From NCBI RefSeq assembly GCF_013004105.1, contig NZ_CP053085.1, forward strand, positions 682,001 through 746,000: a stretch of 64,000 bases of DNA. Reading direction: 5' to 3'. This stretch comes from Gemmatimonas groenlandica. GTDB lineage: Bacteria; Gemmatimonadota; Gemmatimonadetes; Gemmatimonadales; Gemmatimonadaceae. Each line of letters begins with the position of its first letter. Positions within the stretch are counted from its first letter, which is position 1. Positions 1 to 7,687 of the stretch are shown piece after piece. The translations under genes and the position numbers were made by a program. Below the pieces are notes generated by a model. The model did not search any database and had not been told where the DNA came from. It saw only the letters and a program-made list of their open reading frames with translations.

Positions 1-725
1 ATCGAGCCGTTCACGATCGGGCCGGGACGTACTCGGCTGATGACGAGCTTCACTCCCATCTTTTGGCCAACGGCGGCCACCGCCTGCGTCGCGGCCCGAC
101 AGCGCACGACGCCGGCATCGGGCTCCGTGATGGCGATGGTCATGTCATCGGCCTTGATGACCGGATACCGTTTGCGCAGTTCGGCGCCGTTGAGCACCTC
201 ATGCGGCACGTTGTTCGCCTTCCAGAGCTCGAGCGTCTTCGTGATGAAGGGCTCGGCCGTCGCCCGCATGATCACATCGCCCGTTTGGTGGAAATACGAC
301 GTGCGGAAGACGGGCGCCCATTCCTTCTCGAAGAGCCGCCAGCGCTCGATCGCGGCACGTGCCCACGGGGTCCAGAGCTCACCGGTCGCGCGATCGCCGT
401 ACGACGAGCGGATGCCCCGCGTCTCGTCGCCGCTGGTGGAGCGCGAGTTACCGGGGCCGTAGGCGTCGATGAGGGTGACGCGGGCGCCACGCTCGCGGAG
501 ATGGTAGGCGGTCCATCCGCCCCAGGCGCCGGCACCGATCACGACGACATGCCCGACGCCGCCGTCCTTCGCTCGACCGCGCTCGATGCCGCGCACCGGG
601 GCGGCTGATGCAAAGGCCCCAGCGGAGGCGCAACCTGAGGCGAGCAAGGCGCCCGCGCCGACACCGGCGATCCGGAGGAAGTCGCGACGGGGCAGGGCCG
701 AGGGCTCGTGCGCGGGATCCTCCAT
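1..725 (-). CDS. Tat-exported FAD-dependent oxidoreductase, DAO/sarcosine-oxidase type (partial)
   Basis: The frame runs off the left edge and leaves the N-terminal 241 residues. A twin-arginine segment (RRDFLRIAG, RR at 13-14) is followed by a hydrophobic stretch and Cys32 in ASGC, so the protein is probably Tat-exported and perhaps lipidated. The FAD Rossmann motif GAGAWGG lies near residues 64-70, and GDETRGIRSSYG near residue 100 resembles the monomeric sarcosine oxidase/DAO family. These enzymes oxidise C-N bonds of amino acids or amines using FAD; the substrate cannot be told here. The start at 725 has GAGG five bases upstream; an in-frame ATG at 776 would add 17 residues. The gene diverges from the cytochrome c gene at 893, which could accept electrons (inference). 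Confidence 0.8.
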   Translation of the reverse strand, partial: MEDPAHEPSALPRRDFLRIAGVGAGALLASGCASAGAFASAAPVRGIERGRAKDGGVGHVVVIGAGAWGGWTAYHLRERGARVTLIDAYGPGNSRSTSGDETRGIRSSYGDRATGELWTPWARAAIERWRLFEKEWAPVFRTSYFHQTGDVIMRATAEPFITKTLELWKANNVPHEVLNGAELRKRYPVIKADDMTIAITEPDAGVVRCRAATQAVAAVGQKMGVKLVISRVRPGPIVNGS

Positions 726-836
726 GGGATCCTCAGCGGGATTCAAACGTTCGTGGTCAGGCGGGGTAAGCGTCATGGGGCGAAAATGTCCACAAGCCCG
801 CACAATCGCAATCGACTTTTACGAAAGGATCACGAG

Positions 837-896
837 ATGCCGCGCACGTCACACCTTGTCAGCGTTCTGCCCGCGACGCACGTTGATCGGCCATGA
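837..896 (+). CDS. Possible 19-residue leader peptide coupled to the cytochrome c gene
   Basis: An ATG at 837 preceded by AAGGATCACGAG opens a 19-codon frame. Its TGA (894-896) overlaps the ATG (893-895) of the downstream cytochrome gene as ATGA. The cytochrome start itself has no visible Shine-Dalgarno, so translation through this small frame could deliver ribosomes to it. The peptide has no recognisable composition or regulatory amino-acid run. It may be chance; the overlap and the better ribosome site are the only evidence. Confidence 0.25.
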   Translation: MPRTSHLVSVLPATHVDRP

Positions 897-1369
897 CGAT
901 CAGCAACGTTCTTCCCAGCGCATTTCTCGCGACGGTGGTCGCCGCCAGCGTTTTCGGTGGTAGCCGGATGTCCGCGCAGCGCCCTCTGGCCGTACCTCCG
1001 CTGCGCGCCGCGATGTTCGTAGCCGACAGCGCCAAGTTGTATACCGAAGCCCAGGCGGTCGAGGGGGCGAAGGTGTGGACCGCCACATGCTCGGGCTGTC
1101 ACGAATCGAAAGATGTCACCAGCGCCGACTTCAAGACGAAATGGGTCGGTCGTTCGTTGTTCGAGCTGTATGAGCAGATCCGGACGACCATGCCCGACGA
1201 TGCGCCTGGCACGTTGACGCCGGAGCAGTACCTGACCTCCGTTACATACATTCTGAAGCTCAATGGGCTGCCGGCGGGCGAGACGGCCCTCGTGTCCGAT
1301 TCGGCAACCATGTCGACGCTGAAGTTCGAGTTGCCGGCACCACCGCCGACATCACCGTTGGTACCGTAA
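893..1369 (+). CDS. Exported c-type cytochrome
   Basis: 158 residues with an N-terminal hydrophobic signal ending near an Ala-Gln (MSAQ, about residue 29). One haem-binding CSGCH lies at residues 66-70, and a Met in TTMPDD downstream is a candidate sixth ligand. It is a small periplasmic mono-haem cytochrome that probably shuttles electrons. It is clearly homologous to the cytochrome domain fused to the HupE-like protein at 15943-17877: both share APGTLT, YILKLNG and PAG blocks, with roughly half of about 80 positions identical by eye. The C terminus is Pro-rich. It diverges from an exported flavoprotein, so it may be that enzyme's electron acceptor (inference). A hairpin directly after the stop closes the transcript. 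Confidence 0.85.
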   Translation: MTISNVLPSAFLATVVAASVFGGSRMSAQRPLAVPPLRAAMFVADSAKLYTEAQAVEGAKVWTATCSGCHESKDVTSADFKTKWVGRSLFELYEQIRTTMPDDAPGTLTPEQYLTSVTYILKLNGLPAGETALVSDSATMSTLKFELPAPPPTSPLVP

Positions 1370-1380
1370 TTCCCGTCGTC

Positions 1381-1411
1381 CCCGTCGGCGGACGTTTCGT
1401 CCGTCGACGGG
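1381..1411 (+). terminator. Hairpin terminator after the cytochrome gene
   Basis: A 14-bp stem (1381-1394 with 1398-1411, one G-T pair) closes on a TTT loop twelve bases after the stop codon. An overlapping 10-bp inverted repeat, 1369-1378 with 1405-1414, gives an alternative fold. There is no clean T-run after it, so it may act as a stability hairpin or imperfect terminator. Confidence 0.6.
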
Positions 1412-1454
1412 AATGCGATTGTTGTATTCAGAGCACGCTTAATGCCGTTCGATA

Positions 1455-1483
1455 TTGACAGGGGATGTACCGCGCCGTACCCT
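1455..1483 (+). promoter_or_regulatory. Candidate sigma70-like promoter upstream of susC
   Basis: A perfect TTGACA (1455-1460) is followed after 17 bases by TACCCT (1478-1483). It is the only good -35 match in the otherwise gene-free stretch 1415-1826. If used, it gives susC an untranslated leader of about 340 bases. No other structure or credible small gene is seen in this stretch. The -10 match is only partial, so support is modest. Confidence 0.3.
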
Positions 1484-1826
1484 CTCGCGGTCCTACTGTA
1501 TCAGTCCTACACCAGTTCGATAGCGGCGCGACCGATTTTCGCAGCCCTCGGTGACGGATTGTCAGTTCGGACTGTTGTCCCGCGTAGTGCCGCTCATCCC
1601 CTTGTAGTTCCCACCGCGTGCGTGTCACGTACCCGGGAGCGTCGCGCGATTTCCGCAGCGTCCTTCCGTTCCCCTCGCGCCTATCGGGTGTTTCGACGCC
1701 CGTGCACCGTAGTGGCATGGCCAACTGGATTGCCCGCCGTCAGGCGAGCGATGGATGTTGGCCGTGGCCATGTTCGGCCACACTGGGTGGCCGTTGAGTG
1801 ATCCAGCTCTCTGAGGGAGTCACGAG

Positions 1827-4800
1827 ATGCGATTGTTCGGACCCGTCGCGACTGATCGTGGCGAGCGAATCCGCTCGCCACATCATTCCGTTTATCGCCG
1901 CCCACTGGCCGCTGTATGCGCCCGCCTTGCCCTGTTTGCCGGGCTCGTCGGCGCCTCCTTGCTTGCGGCTCCGCGCCTCGAAGCGCAGGCTGCCGGCGGA
2001 ACTATCTCCGGACGCGTCACCGACGCCGCCACCGGGAACCCGGTCTCCCAGGTACGTGTGCTGGTCTCCGGCACGCAGAACGGTACGCTCACCGCCGATA
2101 ACGGGCGGTACACGCTTCGCGTCACCACGACTGGTGCCGTGACGCTCGATGTGAATCGCATCGGCTACGAAGCACAGAAGATCACGGTGACGGTCGGCGC
2201 CACGCCGGTGGTTGCCGACGTCCAGATCAAGCAGGCGGCCTTCTCGCTCGCCGCCGTCGTCACCACGGTGACCGGCCAGCAGCGTAAGGTCGAACTGGCG
2301 AACGCCACGGCGCAGATCAACGTGGCCGAGAAGATCGCCGAGCTCCCCGTGTCCAACATGGGCAGCCTGCTCTCGGGTCGTACCTCCAGCGTGCAGGTCG
2401 TGCAGACCGGCGCCACCGGTACCGGCTCGCGTATCCGTATCCGCGGCCAGAACTCGTTCTCGCTCTCGAACGATCCCATCGTCGTTATCGACGGTGTGCG
2501 TGCCACCTCGACCACGAACAACGCTCTTGGCGTTGGTGGTTCGGGCCCGTCGCGTCTGGACGACATCAACCCCTCCGAAATCGAGACCATCGAAATCGTG
2601 AAGGGTCCGTCGGCCGCCACGCTATATGGCACCGAAGCGGCGAACGGCGTGGTCGTCATCACGACCAAGCGCGGTAAGTCGGGCAAGACGAACTACAGCC
2701 TGAGCGTCGAGAACGGCAAGATCGACAACACGGCTGAATATCCCGACCTGTGGACGCTGTGGGGCCGCACCGCGGCCTCGCCAACCCGGGCCGTGCCCTG
2801 CTTGCTCACGGCCGTGTCCCTCGGCACCTGTACGTCCGTGGATTCGCTCTCGCACGGCAACATCCTGAACGATCCGAACCTGACCCCGCTCAGCGACGGT
2901 AGCCGTCGGCAGTACAACCTGCAGGCGTCGGGCGGCAACGATAAGGTGCAGTTCTTCGTCTCCGGTCAGACCGAAGGCGAAACGGGCATTTACAAGCTGC
3001 CCGACAACGAAATCGCGCGACTCAAGGCGCGCCGCGGTGTGACCGCGTTGCCGTCGGACATCGTGCGCCCGAACGCCTTGGCGCGTAACAGCTTCCGCGC
3101 CAACGTGAACGCCGAGCTCCGCAAGGGACTCTTCGTGCAGGCATCCTCCGGCTACGTGAACAGCGAGCTGCGCCTGCCGCAGAACGAAGACAACGGCAAC
3201 GGCCTCATGGTGCTCGCCCTCGGCGGCCCGTGGCGCGCCGACCTGGTCGATGCGCAGGGCGATTCGCTCCGCGGCTATCGCGCCTTCATGCTGGGTGATG
3301 TGCTCTCGCAGACCACCAAGCAGGGGCTCAATCGCTTCATCAACAGCGTGTCCGCCCAGTGGACGCCGACCACGTGGCTCGCCACCCGCGCCGCGATCGG
3401 CTCGGACTACACCGGCCGCAACGACTTCTTCATCTCGAAGGTCGGTGAAGGCCCGAATACGGGCACGGTCCGTACCGGCAACATCCAGAGCCAGCGTGTC
3501 GACATCAACCAGCAGACCGCAGACTACGGTGCCACCGGCACCTTTCAGCTGACCGATTGGATGAAGTCGACCACGAGCATCGGTATGCAGTACATCCGCA
3601 ACGCCGTGGGCCTCACGTCGGGTACCGGTATCGGCCTGCCGCCGGGCGGTGTCACGGTGTCATCCGCCGCGACGCGCTCCAGCACCCAGACGTATAACGA
3701 GCGTCGCACGCTCGGCTACTACGTGGAGCAGCAGGTCGCCCTGCGCGATCGCCTGTTCATCACGGGCGGCGTGCGTCGTGACGCCGCCAGCGCCTTCGGT
3801 GCCAACACGCGCGCTGTGTACTATCCGAAGCTCGGTGCGTCGTGGCTCATCTCCGACGAGACGTTCCTTCCGCTCCCGGAGTTCGTGAACTCGCTGCGTC
3901 TGCGCGGTACGTACGGCGCGTCGGGGCAGATCCCGGGTGCGACCGACGCCGTGCGCTTCTACTCGCCGGGTCCGCTCACGACGGCCAGTGGCGATGCCCC
4001 GGCCGCATCGCTCGGCTCGCTCGGTAACGCCAACCTCAAGCCGGAATACTCGGCCGAAACCGAATTCGGTTTCGACGTGGCCATGTTCTCCGGTCGTACG
4101 AACATCGAAGTGACGTCGTATAGCAAGAGCACGACGGACGCCCTGATTCAGCGCCAGATCGCGCCGTCGCTGTCGGGTCTCACCACGCAGTTCGTAAACA
4201 TCGGCAACATCAAGAACTCGGGTGTCGAGTTCACGTGGAATCAGCGCATCATCGACCGTGACGCCGCGGCACTCTCGTTCGCGTTCACCGGTTCGACGAA
4301 CAAGAACCGGATGACGAAGCTTGGCGAAGGTGTTTCGTCGATCGCGTCGGGTAATCGCGACACGCAGCAGAATCGTCCGGGTTATCCGTTGTTCGGACTC
4401 TGGAGCCGGCCGATCAACTTCAGTGACAAGAACAACGACGGCATCATCACGTTCAACGCGAACCGGGACCTCAGCGAGCTGACGTTCGGACCCGTTGGTG
4501 GTGATACGGCGGTGTACCAGGGCAACACCTTCCCCACGCGCGAAATCGCGTTCTCGCCGACTCTTGAGCTATTCAACAAGAAGCTCAAGATTTCGGGTCA
4601 GGTGGACAGCAAGTGGGGCTTCAAGAAGTTCAACAACACGCTGCGTCACCAGTGCATGAACGGCGTGACCTGCCGCGGCCGCTACGATAAGAGCGCCTCG
4701 CTGCAGGAACAGGCCAACGCGTTGGCGACGTCGCAGGCGGTGTACACGGGCATGTTCGAGAACGGCGCGTTCACGCGCTTCCGCGAACTGTCGGCGTCGT

Positions 4801-5006
4801 ACGAAATGCCGACCAAGTGGGCCAACGCGGTTCGCGCGTCGCGCTGGAGCGTCATCGTCACCGGCCGCAATCTCGGCGTGATCACGGACTACACCGGCGT
4901 CGATCCTGAAGCCGCGCAGTCCAACAACGACGCCCGCGGTAACGAGGAGTACTTCTCCACGCCGCCTCTGCGCATCATGACGCTGCGCATGAACTTCTCC
5001 TTCTGA
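1827..5006 (+). CDS. SusC/RagA-type TonB-linked outer-membrane receptor
   Basis: 1059 residues. After an N-terminal signal (hydrophobic core near 33-48, cleavage near LEAQA), a carboxypeptidase-regulatory-like domain spans about 55-130 (starting GTISGRVTDAATG). The TonB plug follows to about residue 260, with RIRIRGQNS, NDPIVVIDGVRA and EIVKGPSAATLYG motifs. The rest is a 22-strand barrel ending in aromatic MNFSF. Such proteins import oligosaccharides or peptides across the outer membrane using TonB energy. The start has GGAG seven bases upstream. It is followed 14 bases later by its SusD partner. Substrate unknown: no glycoside hydrolase or sulfatase lies nearby. Confidence 0.95.
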   Translation: MRLFGPVATDRGERIRSPHHSVYRRPLAAVCARLALFAGLVGASLLAAPRLEAQAAGGTISGRVTDAATGNPVSQVRVLVSGTQNGTLTADNGRYTLRVTTTGAVTLDVNRIGYEAQKITVTVGATPVVADVQIKQAAFSLAAVVTTVTGQQRKVELANATAQINVAEKIAELPVSNMGSLLSGRTSSVQVVQTGATGTGSRIRIRGQNSFSLSNDPIVVIDGVRATSTTNNALGVGGSGPSRLDDINPSEIETIEIVKGPSAATLYGTEAANGVVVITTKRGKSGKTNYSLSVENGKIDNTAEYPDLWTLWGRTAASPTRAVPCLLTAVSLGTCTSVDSLSHGNILNDPNLTPLSDGSRRQYNLQASGGNDKVQFFVSGQTEGETGIYKLPDNEIARLKARRGVTALPSDIVRPNALARNSFRANVNAELRKGLFVQASSGYVNSELRLPQNEDNGNGLMVLALGGPWRADLVDAQGDSLRGYRAFMLGDVLSQTTKQGLNRFINSVSAQWTPTTWLATRAAIGSDYTGRNDFFISKVGEGPNTGTVRTGNIQSQRVDINQQTADYGATGTFQLTDWMKSTTSIGMQYIRNAVGLTSGTGIGLPPGGVTVSSAATRSSTQTYNERRTLGYYVEQQVALRDRLFITGGVRRDAASAFGANTRAVYYPKLGASWLISDETFLPLPEFVNSLRLRGTYGASGQIPGATDAVRFYSPGPLTTASGDAPAASLGSLGNANLKPEYSAETEFGFDVAMFSGRTNIEVTSYSKSTTDALIQRQIAPSLSGLTTQFVNIGNIKNSGVEFTWNQRIIDRDAAALSFAFTGSTNKNRMTKLGEGVSSIASGNRDTQQNRPGYPLFGLWSRPINFSDKNNDGIITFNANRDLSELTFGPVGGDTAVYQGNTFPTREIAFSPTLELFNKKLKISGQVDSKWGFKKFNNTLRHQCMNGVTCRGRYDKSASLQEQANALATSQAVYTGMFENGAFTRFRELSASYEMPTKWANAVRASRWSVIVTGRNLGVITDYTGVDPEAAQSNNDARGNEEYFSTPPLRIMTLRMNFSF

Positions 5007-5020
5007 GACGACCCACATCC

Positions 5021-6379
5021 ATGCGATTCTTTAATTCCGCACGCCGGGTGATCCGTCCAGTTGGCGCCATGGCTGCCGCGTTCGCGGTGGCCGGGTGCAG
5101 CTCGGACCTTCTCTCGGTCCCCACGCCTGACGTGATCGCCGAGGGTGCCATTGGCGGCAGCCTTGGCGTGACCACGCTGCGCAACGGTTCCATGCAGGAC
5201 TTCATCGTCTCGTACTCCGGCACCCAGGACGGCTTCGTCGTCGTCTCGGGCAACCTCGGCGATGAGCTGAACACCACCGACACCTTTGCCGACCGGTACA
5301 ACACCGATGGGCGCAACTCGAACGAGGTGCTCGGTGGCGCCGTGAACACCACGTACAATCAGCTGCAGCTGGCGCGCGCCGGTCTGGCCGCCGCGATCGA
5401 GAAGTGGATCGTGGTCAAGCCCACGACGGCCGCGGTCAAGGACTCACTCAGCGAGATGTACGCGATTCGCGGCTTTGCCGAGACCGCCTTCGGTGAGGGG
5501 TATTGCTCGGGCGTTCCGTTCAGTAAGGTGTCGGCGAGCGGTGACTTCGAGTACGGCGATCCGCTCACGACGGCGCAGGTCTACACCCGCGCTCTCGCGT
5601 CGATGGACACCGCGCTCACGAACGCGACGGGCGTCAACTACCGTAGTCTTGCCCAGATCGGCAAGGCGCGCGTGCTGCTCGACCAGGGTCAGTTCGCAGC
5701 GGCGGCAGCGGCCGTGAGCGGTGTGCTCACGACCTACAAGTACGTGCTCAGCCACTCGATCGCCACCGGTCGTCAGACCAACGGCCTCTGGACGGCGATG
5801 TACAATGCCGGCACGCGATACACGGTGACCACGAACGAAGGCATCAACGGTATCGACTACCTCGTGACGCCGGCTGATCCGCGTGTGCCTTGGGTGCCAA
5901 CGTTGAACCTTGGCTTCGACGGCACCAGCACGAACCTGCCGCGTCAGCAGAAGTACACGTCGCAGTCCGCGCCGTTCACGCTGGCCGACGGTATCGAAGC
6001 GCGACTCATCGAAGCGGAAGCGCGTTTGCAGGGCGCGACGCAGGGCGATCGTGATGCCGTGTTCGCGCAGCTGAATACGCTGCGTGCCACCGGTCTCAGC
6101 ACGGCCATCGCTCCGCTGGCGGCGTCGCCGACCACGCAGGCCGCGGCCGTCGACATGCTCTTCAAGGAGCGCGCCTACTGGCTGTACCTCACCGGCCATC
6201 GCCTTGGCGATATGCGCCGGCTCATCCGGCAGTACCAGCGTACGGCAGCGACGGTGTTCCCGACGGGCCCCATGCGCTATCGCCCGGGCAACAACTACGG
6301 CACCGATGTGACGTTGATTGTTCCGTTCATCGAGCGGAACAACCCGAAGTTCACCGGCTGCCTCGACCGCAACCCGTAA
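5021..6379 (+). CDS. SusD/RagB-type nutrient-binding lipoprotein
   Basis: 452 residues with a lipoprotein signal, lipobox AVAGC with Cys26. The body is alpha-helical TPR-like in character, and the C terminus has the SusD-type ending around RLGDMRRLIRQY and YRPGNNYG. SusD proteins sit on the outer-membrane surface as a lid over SusC and capture substrate. The gene starts 14 bases after susC and is surely co-transcribed; a very strong terminator follows. Sequence divergence from Bacteroidota SusD is expected, so the family call rests on the lipobox, the pairing and the C-terminal motif. Confidence 0.85.
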   Translation: MRFFNSARRVIRPVGAMAAAFAVAGCSSDLLSVPTPDVIAEGAIGGSLGVTTLRNGSMQDFIVSYSGTQDGFVVVSGNLGDELNTTDTFADRYNTDGRNSNEVLGGAVNTTYNQLQLARAGLAAAIEKWIVVKPTTAAVKDSLSEMYAIRGFAETAFGEGYCSGVPFSKVSASGDFEYGDPLTTAQVYTRALASMDTALTNATGVNYRSLAQIGKARVLLDQGQFAAAAAAVSGVLTTYKYVLSHSIATGRQTNGLWTAMYNAGTRYTVTTNEGINGIDYLVTPADPRVPWVPTLNLGFDGTSTNLPRQQKYTSQSAPFTLADGIEARLIEAEARLQGATQGDRDAVFAQLNTLRATGLSTAIAPLAASPTTQAAAVDMLFKERAYWLYLTGHRLGDMRRLIRQYQRTAATVFPTGPMRYRPGNNYGTDVTLIVPFIERNNPKFTGCLDRNP

Positions 6380-6400
6380 CGGTTGCCGATTGAAGTCGTG

Positions 6401-6440
6401 AAGAAGGCCGCCGATGCGAACTGCATCGGCGGCCTTCTTT
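6401..6440 (+). terminator. Strong intrinsic terminator after susD
   Basis: A perfect 17-bp stem (6401-6417 with 6423-6439) with a 5-base loop, followed by a T-rich tail. The reverse complement also ends in T-rich sequence, so it can serve the convergent minus-strand gene ending at 6475. Confidence 0.9.
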
Positions 6441-6474
6441 GTTCGCTTGCGTATAAAGCGAACTGCGACGTGTG

Positions 6475-7455
6475 TTACCGACCCGCTACGCCGCGGCCGA
6501 TCTCAACCGCCTTGAAGCCCGGCTCGCCCCAGCCGATCACGAAGACGCTGAACCCCTGCTTCATGCGCATCTCGATATCGGCGGCACCGGCCGGATAACC
6601 GCACGGCACGCTGAATTCCTTGCATGCCGCCAGCACCTGCTGGATTGCCGCTTCCCAGCCCTTCTCGTCGAACGTGCGCTTGCCGGCCGCATCCGTCGTG
6701 CTGAACACGCCGCGCAGGGTGCCCGCGCCCGGGAAGAGCACGCCGACGCCCTTCACCGCGGCGATCTCGCGCACCTTGGCCAGGCCGGCCTTGCTCTCCA
6801 CGATCGTGAAGTTGTACAGCTCGCCCTTCGGGTTGAGCGGCCACAGATCCGCCTTGGCCTTGTACTCGGTCGGCGTCACGCCCCACATGGCCGGGGCGTC
6901 ACCCACGTCGTCCGAGCGCGTGCCGCCCTGAGACTTGAAACGCATGGCGGCGAGGCCCTGCTTGAGCTCTTCCGGGCTCTCCACGCCGACGAACACGATG
7001 CCCGTGACGCCGAGGTTGAGCTGCTGACCAATGCGCTTGGCGGCCAGCGCCGGATCGGGGGCAATTTCATGCGTTTTCACGAAGATCGGGTGCGTGAAAC
7101 GCGGCGCCTTACCCTTCTGGAGGGCACCCTGGTCGCTCATACCCTTCGCGAAGGCGGCGAACTGCGGGAGGGCGGCGTCGAAGTCGCCTTCCATGCTGCC
7201 GTCGAAGATGTAGTCGGCCTTCTTGTAGCCGAGCGCGTCGGTGGCGAGCTGGGCCGGTGACTTGATCGAGTCGGGTGACAGCGCGGGCTGGCCGGGGCGG
7301 GCGCGGCGGTTGGCGGGGCCATACAGACCGAACACTGGCTGCTTCTTGGCAATCAGGTCGATCACGGGATTCAGGCGCGTCTGAGCGTGCAGGGGGGAGA
7401 CAGCGCTCAGAGAGACGGCCACAGCAGCGGCCGACAGCATCCAGCAGGGGCGCAC
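6475..7455 (-). CDS. Exported HpcH/HpaI aldolase-like protein
   Basis: 326 residues from a GTG start at 7455 that has GGAGGA six bases upstream; a longer frame exists but lacks such a site. A signal peptide is clear (AAAVAVSLSAVSPLHAQ). The body matches the HpcH/HpaI aldolase / citrate lyase beta-like TIM barrel: TIVESKAGLAKVREIAAVKG near residue 230 is the strand with the metal-binding Glu, followed by GVGVLFPGAG. Cytosolic members cleave 2-keto-3-deoxy acids with a divalent metal. Export is unusual for this family, so activity on periplasmic substrates is inferred. It converges with susD and diverges from the DUF1592 gene. Confidence 0.75.
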   Translation of the reverse strand: MRPCWMLSAAAVAVSLSAVSPLHAQTRLNPVIDLIAKKQPVFGLYGPANRRARPGQPALSPDSIKSPAQLATDALGYKKADYIFDGSMEGDFDAALPQFAAFAKGMSDQGALQKGKAPRFTHPIFVKTHEIAPDPALAAKRIGQQLNLGVTGIVFVGVESPEELKQGLAAMRFKSQGGTRSDDVGDAPAMWGVTPTEYKAKADLWPLNPKGELYNFTIVESKAGLAKVREIAAVKGVGVLFPGAGTLRGVFSTTDAAGKRTFDEKGWEAAIQQVLAACKEFSVPCGYPAGAADIEMRMKQGFSVFVIGWGEPGFKAVEIGRGVAGR

Positions 7456-7687
7456 GGAGAGTCCTCCAGGTGGGAAAGGGGCAGGGATGCCCCCGGGTAC
7501 CGCGTATATGCCCCCCAACGAGATTCGGGGCAAGAGTGTTGAGAATCGGTACCCCAAGCGCTCACTTCCGGCAAAAACGCGATAGCTTTCATAGATATCT
7601 CAGCACTTTCCACTTCGCGTGCGTTAATCAGCATCCACGTACGTTGCCGTATCCTGCCCGTTCCCGCCTGAGCCCGGAGTTCCGAGG

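Noticed and set aside
1442-1801. 119-codon plus-strand frame in the gap before susC
   Set aside because: No ribosome site, unusual composition and no motif; the region is better read as a leader or promoter.
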